The notes beneath the pieces were generated by a model, which ran no database searches, was not told the origin of the DNA, and saw only the letters and a program-made list of their open reading frames with translations. Positions 43,814 through 53,194 of a stretch of DNA of 64,000 nt are shown in pieces. Location of the stretch: the NCBI GenBank assembly GCA_000621405.1, contig JHYK01000011.1, positions 59,577 to 123,576 of the forward strand, read 5' to 3'. A program made the translations under genes and the position numbers. Source of the DNA: Lachnospiraceae bacterium AC3007 (GTDB lineage Bacteria; Bacillota; Clostridia; Lachnospirales; Lachnospiraceae). Within the stretch, counting starts at the first letter, position 1. Every line of letters starts with the position of its first letter.

Positions 43814-45904
43814 ATGGCAAAACAGTCTGTTGAATCCGGTGAGATTTTACATGCGACAAGTGAGAGAGTACAGGAACTTGAGGTGATCATCAAGGGCTCT
43901 TTTATTGCTACAAGCGGGAGTGTCACGATAGATCTGCCCTATGGTTCCATCATCGGACTGTTCGAGACTCCCGGGGAAAAATATCGCTTTGATTATGAAG
44001 CAAAAGAAGATGCCATGGTGGTATCCTATTCGTATCACGGCGAAGACAATATACGCGCACTCATAAAGACAAATCCACAGATCACACCGCTCATAACCAA
44101 ATCAACTCTGCTGTGCCTTCAGGGGCTTTTTGAAAAAACAGCTCAGAATATCGAGGCGTGCAGGGAACTTGCAGACATTCTTGGCGTTGAGATGAAGAAG
44201 TATGATCTCAGATTCTGGCGAAACGATTATTTCAGGGCCATGGCCAAGGTGCTCAATCTCAAGGATATCAAGTTCTGTACCGGAACCATTCTTTATTCCT
44301 ATGAATACATGCAGGATCTTGCGCCCATGCTTGCGGAGCTTATAGAGCAGAAGAGCGAATTTGATCTTCAGGTTAATCTCAGAGGGGATGAAGAAGTATC
44401 CGCTGATGAGGTGCCTGCCGAGGACGATCCTTACACAGGTGAGGAGGACAGCGGTGTCTCTGATGAGGACGTGGACGGACTTGTCGGAGAAGGCGCAAGG
44501 AGTGATGAAGATGAGGCTCCTTCCGTCAGTGTCAAAGCTGATTTCGGCAATTCGCTGGAGGAGATACTTGAGTACTCCGGGATAGAAGCAAACGAGGCTG
44601 CAGGTTTCAGCGATCTCATCAAAACATATAAAGAGCTTCCCGACAGGATGTCGACGGATGACAATACAAGACGCCTCAGGCGGCAGATCTCCGAAGCATA
44701 TTATAATATCTACGAAGGTGTATTTTTCCGCGCCATACTGGATCAGGAACTGCCTCTTGTCATTAAGATGTTCCTGTATTACGGGTTTGTGGATGAGGGC
44801 CTCGCGGGAAGTGAGAACACCCAGGCGCTTGCCAATCTTGCGGCCGCATATGAGCCGGATCCCGAAGGGAACGTAGTGACTGTCTTTGAATGGCTGAAGC
44901 TGATCTTCAACGGTAAGGTCGAGCCTTCCAAGAATGAATTTGATATGGAATGGCCAAAGTATCTGAAGCAGCAGGCTGATGACGGAGAGATAAAAAGAGA
45001 GGATATCAAGCGCCTTACCAATGACAATAAGGCCAAGGTATCGTTTGAGATACATAATTTCATGAAGCTCGGATCACGTATCACATACGGACGCGTGACC
45101 ACGTTCGTGCCTGTCTTTACCGAGGAGAGCAGCGCCAGGAAGCCTGCGGACTGTGTGACTACACATGCGGCCGTACATGATGCTCTCGATATGGTGAGAA
45201 GGATCGACTTCAGCTGCTTTACAAGACAGATCGTATATTCAAATACGGATATAGGAGTCACCAGAGAGTTCATAGATACGGAAGTTCTTCCGTACATCAT
45301 CCTGATGCCGGTCGGCGGCACGAGGTCCGGACTCTGGCAGGAGATATCCGGGGCATTGCGCAATACTCCCGGAAGGATGATGATGCCGACATTCCTTGAT
45401 AAGGACGCCAGCACGCATGTGCTCAGGCTTGCCGGAGAGTTCCGCTGGGAGATGTGCAGAAGGGAGCAGGGCGTCCACTGGAACGATGTGACCGTGCCTT
45501 CGCTTACTTCAATGTTCTGTGACTATCTTCAGTTTTACAGAAAGAATCATGATCTCTCCCCGGATCTTCGCGAGAAGATAAAAGCGCAGCTGCAGGCATC
45601 CAGGAATTCGTCCAAGGCTGTATTTGTCTCCGACTATATGAATTACGTCGTATATGAGAGCAAGGGCTCTTTGAGGATCAATAAAGTATCGAGAGATATC
45701 ATTTTCAGATTCTGTCCGTTCTCAAAGGAGATAAGAGACAGGCTGTCGACATCAAGCCCTGCATACCAGAAGCTTATCGAAAGATATGACATCAAGCTCG
45801 CGCAGAAGCTTCGTCTTATGGAGATCGTATATTCAAAGATCGAAAAGACCGGATCAGCCATACCTGCCGAGATCAGGCAGCAGCGCAATTTCCTGGATAA
45901 CTGA
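43814..45904 (+). CDS. Large protein with N-terminal cyclic-nucleotide-binding-like domain
   Basis: A 696-residue soluble protein that I cannot assign to a named family. Residues about 1-95 look like a CRP-type beta-roll ('VIIKGSFIATSGSVTIDLPY', 'GSIIGLFETPGEKYRFDYEA'), and residues about 95-185 are helical. An acidic linker (about 195-235) joins these to a 450-residue C-terminal region with 'LPLVIKMFLYYGFVDEGLAG', 'ILMPVGGTRSGLWQEISGAL' and 'FRWEMCRREQGVHWNDVTVP'. No DNA-binding helix-turn-helix is evident, so it is not an ordinary CRP/FNR regulator. It starts behind its own promoter and is followed six bases later by a nuclease-like gene, so the two probably work together. Confidence 0.8.
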   Translation: MAKQSVESGEILHATSERVQELEVIIKGSFIATSGSVTIDLPYGSIIGLFETPGEKYRFDYEAKEDAMVVSYSYHGEDNIRALIKTNPQITPLITKSTLLCLQGLFEKTAQNIEACRELADILGVEMKKYDLRFWRNDYFRAMAKVLNLKDIKFCTGTILYSYEYMQDLAPMLAELIEQKSEFDLQVNLRGDEEVSADEVPAEDDPYTGEEDSGVSDEDVDGLVGEGARSDEDEAPSVSVKADFGNSLEEILEYSGIEANEAAGFSDLIKTYKELPDRMSTDDNTRRLRRQISEAYYNIYEGVFFRAILDQELPLVIKMFLYYGFVDEGLAGSENTQALANLAAAYEPDPEGNVVTVFEWLKLIFNGKVEPSKNEFDMEWPKYLKQQADDGEIKREDIKRLTNDNKAKVSFEIHNFMKLGSRITYGRVTTFVPVFTEESSARKPADCVTTHAAVHDALDMVRRIDFSCFTRQIVYSNTDIGVTREFIDTEVLPYIILMPVGGTRSGLWQEISGALRNTPGRMMMPTFLDKDASTHVLRLAGEFRWEMCRREQGVHWNDVTVPSLTSMFCDYLQFYRKNHDLSPDLREKIKAQLQASRNSSKAVFVSDYMNYVVYESKGSLRINKVSRDIIFRFCPFSKEIRDRLSTSSPAYQKLIERYDIKLAQKLRLMEIVYSKIEKTGSAIPAEIRQQRNFLDN

Positions 45905-45910
45905 TACCGG

Positions 45911-46648
45911 ATGGAAGAGGAGAGCTTTGAAGAGGTAGTAAAAAGAGTGACAGGCAGGTGCCATGAAGCAGAAGGCATCGGCACTCTGAAAGAGAAGACT
46001 CTTCATGCGGTTCTTAAAGCATATCTCGAGCCTGACACTTCAAGGCACGAGCAGAAGGTAGACGGCTTTGTGGTGGATATCCTGGAGGACGACGGTATAG
46101 TGGAGATCCAGACCAGGAACTTTTACGGAATGAAGAAAAAGCTCGGAAGACTGCTGGATTCCCATAGGATCACGATCGTATACCCAATCCCAAATGAAAA
46201 GCAGATAAGCTGGCTGGATCCGAAGAGCGGAGAGATCACAGGCTCCAGAAGATCTCCCAAGAAGCCGCATCCGCAGGAGATGGCTCATGAGCTCATACAT
46301 ATTCTTCCCTATCTCAATCATCCGAATCTCTCCTTCCGCATCATGTACATAGATGTGGAGGATATCAAACTCTTAAACGGCTGGGACGAGACTAAGAAGA
46401 AGGGAGCCGAAAGGTACGAGAGGATCCCCAAAAGACTCGTGTCCGAAAAGTATATAAGGTCACGGGAGGACTACAGCTATTTCGTGCCGGAGGGACTTAC
46501 GGACGGCTTTACGCAGAAGGATTTCAAAAAAAGCGCAAAGATAACGACAAGCTGTGCGCAGAGGATGCTGTATATCCTGATGAAGCAGGGCATAGTGGAG
46601 CGGACAGGCCGTAAGGGAAGGGCTTACATATACAGCTTTTGCGCATAA
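45911..46648 (+). CDS. Putative PD-(D/E)XK-like protein with C-terminal winged helix
   Basis: A 245-residue protein of unknown family. Residues about 20-80 show a pattern like the PD-(D/E)XK nuclease core: Glu in 'RHEQKVDGFVVDIL', Asp in that segment, then 'GIVEIQTRNFYGMKKKLGRL' with Glu-x-Gln and a following Lys. The C-terminal 60 residues ('ITTSCAQRMLYILMKQGIVE' onward) look like a winged helix. Assignment to the nuclease fold is tentative, because the middle residue of the canonical E-x-K is Gln-Thr here. It lies six bases after the 696-aa gene. Confidence 0.7.
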   Translation: MEEESFEEVVKRVTGRCHEAEGIGTLKEKTLHAVLKAYLEPDTSRHEQKVDGFVVDILEDDGIVEIQTRNFYGMKKKLGRLLDSHRITIVYPIPNEKQISWLDPKSGEITGSRRSPKKPHPQEMAHELIHILPYLNHPNLSFRIMYIDVEDIKLLNGWDETKKKGAERYERIPKRLVSEKYIRSREDYSYFVPEGLTDGFTQKDFKKSAKITTSCAQRMLYILMKQGIVERTGRKGRAYIYSFCA

Positions 46649-46666
46649 ATCATCTTATGCTAAAAT
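46639..46666 (+). promoter_or_regulatory. Candidate promoter upstream of the 163-aa gene and purL
   Basis: TTGCGC (46639-46644), a 16-bp spacer and TGC-TAAAAT (-10 at 46661-46666), overlapping the end of the previous gene. Confidence 0.45.
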
Positions 46667-46742
46667 ATATCCGTCCGGCATCCGTAACAGACGATGATGC
46701 CGGGACTGCTGCCGGAGCTTATTTTATTTTCGAGGTGCTGAT

Positions 46743-47234
46743 ATGAACGATCTCATGTATGAAGGCGAAAATTACGCGGAACTTGTGACGCAGACTTATG
46801 CCGCGGACATCCATAAGCTGGCCCGGTATATCACTTATTTCCAGAATAAAAAAGGCAGCGACGTCGCGACTCAGTACGACTCGGCGGACCTGAAGCAGAG
46901 CATTAAATTCCCGGTCTATGATTCGACGCTTCTTTCGTTTGTGAAAGAGGCGGAAGGGACGACTCTCATGGACAGGAATTATATGTATAAATACAAGCAG
47001 TACAGGATATCTACCGCAGCGCAGGAGAAGGAGGCGATCAAAAATGCGAAGCTCAAGGACATAGACCTGCTTCGCGGGATCCTCTCACTCTATGTGATAG
47101 AGGGAAGGTACAAGGGACAGAGATGGATAGAGGCAACAGAGCGTGGTGTGTTCTATGATGTGCTCACAAAGCTCGTGGAGTTTTATGAGTTTGCCAAGAC
47201 AGATCACCAGCTGCCTTCAAAAGATCAAAGATAA
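46743..47234 (+). CDS. Hypothetical protein, 163 aa, upstream of purL
   Basis: A small soluble protein. The C-terminal half has 'GRYKGQRWIEATERGVFYDV' followed by an amphipathic helix, reminiscent of small phage or plasmid-type helper domains, but I do not recognise the family with confidence. It is preceded by GAGGTG and ends 14 bases before purL, so it is probably co-transcribed with purL. No link to purine synthesis is evident from its sequence. Confidence 0.72.
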   Translation: MNDLMYEGENYAELVTQTYAADIHKLARYITYFQNKKGSDVATQYDSADLKQSIKFPVYDSTLLSFVKEAEGTTLMDRNYMYKYKQYRISTAAQEKEAIKNAKLKDIDLLRGILSLYVIEGRYKGQRWIEATERGVFYDVLTKLVEFYEFAKTDHQLPSKDQR

Positions 47235-47248
47235 CAGGAGAACAGACA

Positions 47249-50200
47249 ATGGTCAGACGTATCTATGTGGAAAAGAAACCGGAGTTTGCCGTCAAGGCGA
47301 GGGAGATCTCGGATGAGATCTCCAATTTCGTAGGAATAAAAGGGATAAAGAACTTCAGATATCTCATCAGATATGATATCGAAGACATACGCCCGGAGAT
47401 ATACAAAAAGGCATGCACGTCGGTATTCTCGGAGCCGCCTGTGGATATACTCTACGAGGAGGATTTTCCCAGGGAAAAGGATGATCTGGTGCTTGCGGTG
47501 GAAGCCCTTCCGGGACAGTATGATCAGAGAGCAGATTCGGCTGAGCAGTGCATAAGGTTTTTGAATGATTCCTCCAAATGCGTGATCCGAACGGCGGAGG
47601 TCTATTGCATCAGCGGAAAACTCGGAAAAGGCGATGCCAAAAAGATAGAGTCCTACGTGGTCAATCCGGTGGATTCCAGAGTGACCGACATGAAGAAGCC
47701 TGCGACTCTCATAGAAAAATTTGATGAGCCTGCGGATGTGAACTTTTTCAAAGGCTTCATATCGATGAAGGAAGCAGAGCTTAAAAAACTCTATGATTCT
47801 CTTGGCCTTGCTATGACATTCAAGGACTTTCTCCATATCCAGGCGTACTTCAAAAAGGATGAGAAGAGAGATCCGTCAGTCACGGAGATAAGGGTGCTCG
47901 ACACCTACTGGTCCGATCACTGCAGACATACCACCTTCTCCACGGAGCTTAAGAATATCACCTTCGAGATGGGTTACTACCGCAAACCCATAGAGGACGC
48001 GTTTAAGAGATATCTGAAGGTCAGACGGGATTTCTACGGAAAGAGACAGGCTGAACTCGGCGGTGACAAATATATCGACCTCATGGATCTTGGAACGCTT
48101 GCCGCAAAGGAACTGAAAAAACAGGGCAGGCTTAAGGATCAGGAAGAGAGCCACGAGATCAATGCATGCTCCATAGTAGTGCCCGTGAAGGTAAAGCATA
48201 AAGACGGAAAGACCGTTAAGGAAGAGTGGCTTGTGATGTTCAAGAATGAGACTCACAACCATCCCACGGAGATCGAGCCTTTCGGAGGAGCAGCGACCTG
48301 CCTCGGTGGAGCGATCCGCGATCCGCTCTCGGGAAGATCCTATGTATATCAGGCGATGAGGATCACGGGAGCTTCCGATCCCACGGTTCCTGTCGGAAAG
48401 ACCCTGAAGGGCAAGCTTCCGCAGAAGAAGCTGGTAAGAGGAGCTGCCAAGGGATATTCATCCTACGGCAATCAGATAGGTCTTGCCACCGGTTACGTGC
48501 ATGAGATATATCATCCCGATTATGTGGCAAAGCGCATGGAGATCGGAGCTGTCGTGGCAGCAGCGCCGAGAAAGAATGTGATCCGCGAGGATGCAGCTCC
48601 CGGCGATGTGGTCATTCTTTTAGGCGGAAGGACAGGGCGTGACGGCATAGGCGGAGCCACAGGATCCTCCAAGGTCCACACAGAGAGCTCCACCACTACA
48701 TGCGGAGCCGAGGTCCAGAAGGGTAATGCTCCCACGGAGAGAAAGCTGCAGAGACTCTTCAGACGGGCGGAGGTTTCAAAACTCATAAAGGTATGTAATG
48801 ATTTCGGAGCCGGAGGAGTATCGGTAGCGATAGGTGAGCTTGCTCCGGGACTTGAGATAGATCTCGACAAGGTGCCCAAGAAATACGCGGGCCTTGACGG
48901 GACAGAGCTTGCGATATCGGAGTCGCAGGAGAGGATGGCTGTAGTCGTGGAAGCGAAGGATGTCTCTGCTTTCATGAAGTATGCAGCTGAAGAGAATCTC
49001 GAAGCGACGGAGGTCGCGACAGTATCAAAGGAGCCGAGACTCCACATGACATGGAGAGGAAAGACTATCGTAGACCTTAAGAGAAGCTTCCTCGATACGA
49101 ACGGAGCACATCAGGAAAATGACGTAAAGGTCGTGATGCCTGATGAGAAGAGGGCTTACTTCAGAGAGATGGTATCCGTAAAGGATAAGGATGTAAAGAA
49201 GAAATGGCTCGATACCATGGCCGACTTAAATGAGTGCTCTCAGAAGGGACTGGTGGAGATGTTTGATTCATCCATCGGAGCCGCGACTGTACTTATGCCT
49301 TACGGCGGAAGATATCAGACTACTCCGATCCAGACCATGGCAGCTCTTCTTCCCACTGATACCGGCGATGAGACGGGCACGGCGACTCTTATGAGCTATG
49401 GTTTCGATCCCTTTATATCAAGCTGGAGTCCCTATCACGGAGCAGTATATGCAGTGACTGATTCGATCGCTAAAATCGTGGCAGCGGGCGGAGACATGAA
49501 GAAGATCCGCTTTACCTTCCAGGAGTATTTCAAGAGGATGACAGAAGATCCCGAAAGATGGAGCGCTCCGTTCACTGCGCTTCTCGGAGCGTTTGACGCG
49601 CAGATGAGCTACGGGCTTCCTTCCATAGGCGGCAAGGACTCCATGTCGGGAACCTTTGAAAAGATAGACGTGCCGCCGACTCTTGTGTCATTTGCATTAG
49701 ATGTGACGGATGCTGACAGGATCATATCTCCGGAGCTTAAGGAAGCGGGCAATACTATCGTCAAATTCACACTGCCGATAGATGAATATGATCTTCCCGT
49801 ATACGATAAGGCATCAAAACTGTATGCAGGGATCACTAAGGCGATAGCGCAAGGCGCCATAGTCTCCGCATATGCGCTCGATGAGCATGGCATAGCGCCT
49901 TCGATATCAAAGATGGCCTTCGGCAACAGGATAGGAGTGACACTGGATAAGGGGCTCATCCCGGAAGAGCTCTTCCTTTCGGAGACCGGCAACATAATAG
50001 CAGAAGTAAAGACAGACAGACTTTCGGATATAAAGGTTCCTTACCGCGTGATAGGAAAGACCGTCAAGAGTCCTGTCATCACTTACAGGGACACGTCGCT
50101 GAAACTGTCCGAGATAAAGGACAGCTATGATGCGACGCTTGAAAACGTCTTCCCGACGAAGAGCACCGATAAAAAGGGAGCGCTTCCTGATTTCCTGTCG

Positions 50201-51040
50201 GATGCATCCTCGGTCCATATCTGCCGTCACAAAGTCGCAAGGCCTAAGGTATTCATCCCGGTGCTTCCCGGCACCAACTGTGAGTACGACACGGCAGCGG
50301 CATTTGAGGCAGCGGGCGCGGATGTCGAGACCGGAGTGTTCGGCAATCTCTCATCAGGCATGATAAGGGATTCGGTGGAAGCATATGTGAAGAAAATTAA
50401 AGATTCGCAGATAATAATGTTCCCCGGAGGCTTCTCCGCAGGAGACGAGCCGGACGGTTCGGCGAAGTTCTTCGCTACGGCGTTCAGAAATGAAAAGATA
50501 AAAGAAGCACTGACTGAGCTCTTAGAGCAAAGAGACGGTCTCGTGCTCGGCATATGCAACGGTTTCCAGGCGGTTATCAAGCTCGGTCTCGTGCCCTACG
50601 GCCATATCATCGATGCTCAGGAGGGGGATTCACCGACGCTTACTTTCAACACGATAAACCGTCACATATCCAAGATGGTTTATACGAAGGTCGTGAGCAA
50701 CAGATCTCCCTGGCTTTCGATGGCAGACCTCGGCGGAGTGTATGTCAATCCCGCTTCTCACGGCGAGGGACGCTTCGTGGCACCGAAGGAGTGGCTTGAC
50801 AGGCTCTCGCTCAACGGCCAGATAGCTACGAGATACTGCGATGATACAGGCAGGATCTCAATGGATGAAAACTGGAACGTGAACGGATCCTACGAGGCTA
50901 TAGAAGGCATACTCTCACCCGACGGAAGAGTCTTCGGCAAGATGTGCCATATAGAGAGAAGAGGAAAGAACGTCGCCGTGAACATCACGGGTGAGCAGGA
51001 TATGAAGGTATTTGAATCGGGAGTTAGTTATTTCGGGTAA
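47249..51040 (+). CDS. purL: Phosphoribosylformylglycinamidine synthase, large single-chain form
   Basis: Fourth step of purine synthesis, FGAR to FGAM with ATP and glutamine (1263 aa). It has the full PurS-like N-terminal, FGAM synthase and glutaminase domains in one chain. Landmarks are 'LDTYWSDHCRHTTFSTEL', 'MFKNETHNHPTEIEPFGGAA', 'GIGGATGSSKVHTESS', 'PSIGGKDSMSGTF', and the glutaminase with nucleophile Cys in 'LVLGICNGFQAVIKLG'. 'ILPGTNCEYDT'-like and 'GGFSAGDEPDG' motifs are present. This contrasts with Bacillus, where PurS, PurQ and PurL are separate proteins. The ribosome site is AACAGGAGA. Confidence 0.96.
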   Translation: MVRRIYVEKKPEFAVKAREISDEISNFVGIKGIKNFRYLIRYDIEDIRPEIYKKACTSVFSEPPVDILYEEDFPREKDDLVLAVEALPGQYDQRADSAEQCIRFLNDSSKCVIRTAEVYCISGKLGKGDAKKIESYVVNPVDSRVTDMKKPATLIEKFDEPADVNFFKGFISMKEAELKKLYDSLGLAMTFKDFLHIQAYFKKDEKRDPSVTEIRVLDTYWSDHCRHTTFSTELKNITFEMGYYRKPIEDAFKRYLKVRRDFYGKRQAELGGDKYIDLMDLGTLAAKELKKQGRLKDQEESHEINACSIVVPVKVKHKDGKTVKEEWLVMFKNETHNHPTEIEPFGGAATCLGGAIRDPLSGRSYVYQAMRITGASDPTVPVGKTLKGKLPQKKLVRGAAKGYSSYGNQIGLATGYVHEIYHPDYVAKRMEIGAVVAAAPRKNVIREDAAPGDVVILLGGRTGRDGIGGATGSSKVHTESSTTTCGAEVQKGNAPTERKLQRLFRRAEVSKLIKVCNDFGAGGVSVAIGELAPGLEIDLDKVPKKYAGLDGTELAISESQERMAVVVEAKDVSAFMKYAAEENLEATEVATVSKEPRLHMTWRGKTIVDLKRSFLDTNGAHQENDVKVVMPDEKRAYFREMVSVKDKDVKKKWLDTMADLNECSQKGLVEMFDSSIGAATVLMPYGGRYQTTPIQTMAALLPTDTGDETGTATLMSYGFDPFISSWSPYHGAVYAVTDSIAKIVAAGGDMKKIRFTFQEYFKRMTEDPERWSAPFTALLGAFDAQMSYGLPSIGGKDSMSGTFEKIDVPPTLVSFALDVTDADRIISPELKEAGNTIVKFTLPIDEYDLPVYDKASKLYAGITKAIAQGAIVSAYALDEHGIAPSISKMAFGNRIGVTLDKGLIPEELFLSETGNIIAEVKTDRLSDIKVPYRVIGKTVKSPVITYRDTSLKLSEIKDSYDATLENVFPTKSTDKKGALPDFLSDASSVHICRHKVARPKVFIPVLPGTNCEYDTAAAFEAAGADVETGVFGNLSSGMIRDSVEAYVKKIKDSQIIMFPGGFSAGDEPDGSAKFFATAFRNEKIKEALTELLEQRDGLVLGICNGFQAVIKLGLVPYGHIIDAQEGDSPTLTFNTINRHISKMVYTKVVSNRSPWLSMADLGGVYVNPASHGEGRFVAPKEWLDRLSLNGQIATRYCDDTGRISMDENWNVNGSYEAIEGILSPDGRVFGKMCHIERRGKNVAVNITGEQDMKVFESGVSYFG

Positions 51041-51063
51041 GACAGCCCTGGCGCGGAGGAAAA

Positions 51064-52116
51064 ATGGCAAAGAAGATAAGCGTGATAATCCCATGCTATA
51101 ACGTGACGATGTTTGTGGACAGGTGCATGGAGTCACTTGAGCGTCAGACCATAGGGATCGAGAATCTTGAGATCATACTGATAAATGATGCTTCAAAAGA
51201 TGCGACTCTGGGCAAGCTTCTGCTCTGGGAGATGAAGTATCCCGAGAACATCATAGTGATACCGCTCGAAGAGAATATAATGCAGGGCGCAGCGCGAAAT
51301 ATCGCGAGACAGTACTGCACGGGAGAATACATTGCTTATCTCGATGCCGATGACTGGATCCTTCCGAACGCATTCGAAAAGATATACCGGGTTGCGCGCC
51401 AGAACAATGCGGACATAGTGAATTATCTTTCGAAAAAGACTTATGTGGAACCGGATGAAGATGATCCGTCCAGCAAGAGCGACAAGCCCGACAGGTTCGT
51501 GGAGATACATAATCCCGAGGAGAGACTGAGATTCTTCATGGGAGACTGCCCTCTGCTCAGAGGCTGCTGGGACAAGCTTTTCAGGAGAGATTTCGTGGAG
51601 AAGTATGACCTGAGATTTGCGGAGGGAGTGTTTGACGAGGAGAGCCTTTTCACGACACCGGCATATCTTCATTTCAACCGCATATATCTGCTGAACGAAT
51701 ATCTTCACAGATATTATCAGAATCCTATCAGCTCGACCTACAATCTCATGAGAGATATGAAGAGGCGAGATGATAACGCAAAGACCTGGGAGGAGACCTA
51801 TCTTTCCATGAAAGCAGACGGATCTCTTGAAGAAAATTTCGAACTTGCAGAGTGGTTCTTTATCATCAATTATTTCATCCGTTCTCTTGTCTTTGCCACG
51901 GGACGCGGCATACCTTATGACCTGGAAGCCGTGAAGCATATGCAGGACGTCGTGCACGAGTGGTTCCCGAACTTCATGGAGAATAAGAGTCTGCAGAGAA
52001 GAGAACTGTACAGGGAGCCGATGAAGCTCATCAATGTCAAACTCGATGAGAGCAACTTTGATGAATACAATGCAAAATGGGAGGAGATAGTAAGGGCTCA
52101 TCCGGAAGGTCTCTGA
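51064..52116 (+). CDS. Family 2 glycosyltransferase (first of a tandem pair)
   Basis: A 350-residue GT-A fold glycosyltransferase. It has 'KISVIIPCYNVTMFVDRCME' and 'IILINDASKDAT' for nucleotide binding, and 'YIAYLDADDWILPNA' with the metal-binding Asp-Ala-Asp. The catalytic-base region is 'VFDEESLFTTPAYL'. There are no membrane helices, so it is a cytoplasmic enzyme using a nucleotide sugar. It is about 24 bases downstream of purL and three bases upstream of a paralog. Surface polysaccharide or teichoic-acid assembly is the likely setting. Confidence 0.88.
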   Translation: MAKKISVIIPCYNVTMFVDRCMESLERQTIGIENLEIILINDASKDATLGKLLLWEMKYPENIIVIPLEENIMQGAARNIARQYCTGEYIAYLDADDWILPNAFEKIYRVARQNNADIVNYLSKKTYVEPDEDDPSSKSDKPDRFVEIHNPEERLRFFMGDCPLLRGCWDKLFRRDFVEKYDLRFAEGVFDEESLFTTPAYLHFNRIYLLNEYLHRYYQNPISSTYNLMRDMKRRDDNAKTWEETYLSMKADGSLEENFELAEWFFIINYFIRSLVFATGRGIPYDLEAVKHMQDVVHEWFPNFMENKSLQRRELYREPMKLINVKLDESNFDEYNAKWEEIVRAHPEGL

Positions 52117-52119
52117 GAT

Positions 52120-53187
52120 ATGAAGAAGATAAGCCTTCTCATCCCCGTCTATAATACTGCCGATCATATAGACCGCTGTATGCTGTCTCTTGCAAGGCAG
52201 ACCATAGGCATTCAGGAACTTGAGATAGTTCTGATCAACGACGCTTCCACCGACAATTCTCTCGATCATCTCTACGCCTGGGAAAAGGAATTCCCGGAGA
52301 GCATCATCGTGATAAATCTTGATGAAAATGTAAAGCAGGGCGCAGCAAGGAACCTTGCTCTTTCGTATGTAACGGGTGAATATGTCGCATATCTCGATTC
52401 GGATGACTGGCTCGTACCGGATGCGCTTGAGAGACTGTATCTGAAAGCAAAGGAAACCGGTGCGGAGATAGTCGCTTATCTTTCCAAGGATGTATCCGTC
52501 GAAGAGCAGCGCTTAAAGGGCGATGCGATAATACTTGAAGACGACACGGATTCCGGCATGGATGATGAGTATCTGAGGATAAGGAACACCGGAGACAGGA
52601 TACTGCTCTTTTTCGGCGGCAGATCACAGAGAGGATGCTGGGATAAACTGTATAAAAGAGATTTTGTTACGAAGCATCGTCTTAAGTACGCGGAAGGCGT
52701 CTTCGACGAGGAGAGTCTTTTTACGATACCGGCGCTGATGCATGTGAAGGATTACTATCTCATGAACAGTTATCTCCACAGGTATTCTGACAATCCCCTG
52801 GGGACCGTCAGCAATCTCTCGCAGAAGATGGAGCATATACATGATAACGAGATCACCTGGATGCAGGTCTATGATCTTTTTAAGAAAGAAAACTTTCTGA
52901 AAAAAGAGCCTGAGCTTTGCGAGGCTTTATTTGTCCATAATTATTTCAACCGGTCGCTGATAAAGAATCATGTTGCAGGTCTTAAGTATGATGCGGACGG
53001 GATACGACACCTTCAGAAGACGACCAAAAGACTCTTTCCCGGTTATATGGATAATCCTATCCTAAGAAGCATGAGGAGCTTCCCTTATATCGGAAAGCTC
53101 CTCAATATGAAAACTGATGAGAGTGGTGTGGAGAGTTTTTACGCCACCCTTTCAGAGTGGGAGAAGGTAGTAGGCAACGAAGTCTGA
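52120..53187 (+). CDS. Family 2 glycosyltransferase (second of a tandem pair)
   Basis: A 355-residue paralog of the preceding protein, alignable along its whole length: 'KISLLIPVYNTADHIDRCML', 'IVLINDASTDNS', 'YVAYLDSDDWLVPDAL' with Asp-Ser-Asp, and 'RGCWDKLYKRDF', 'VFDEESLFTIPALM'. The pair clearly arose by tandem duplication and has since diverged, so different donor or acceptor sugars are likely. It has no membrane segment. Confidence 0.88.
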   Translation: MKKISLLIPVYNTADHIDRCMLSLARQTIGIQELEIVLINDASTDNSLDHLYAWEKEFPESIIVINLDENVKQGAARNLALSYVTGEYVAYLDSDDWLVPDALERLYLKAKETGAEIVAYLSKDVSVEEQRLKGDAIILEDDTDSGMDDEYLRIRNTGDRILLFFGGRSQRGCWDKLYKRDFVTKHRLKYAEGVFDEESLFTIPALMHVKDYYLMNSYLHRYSDNPLGTVSNLSQKMEHIHDNEITWMQVYDLFKKENFLKKEPELCEALFVHNYFNRSLIKNHVAGLKYDADGIRHLQKTTKRLFPGYMDNPILRSMRSFPYIGKLLNMKTDESGVESFYATLSEWEKVVGNEV

Positions 53188-53194
53188 ACTTCGG

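Noticed and set aside
45911..46648. Restriction enzyme assignment for the nuclease-like gene
   Set aside because: No methyltransferase is adjacent and the catalytic pattern is not canonical, so only a loose fold similarity is stated.
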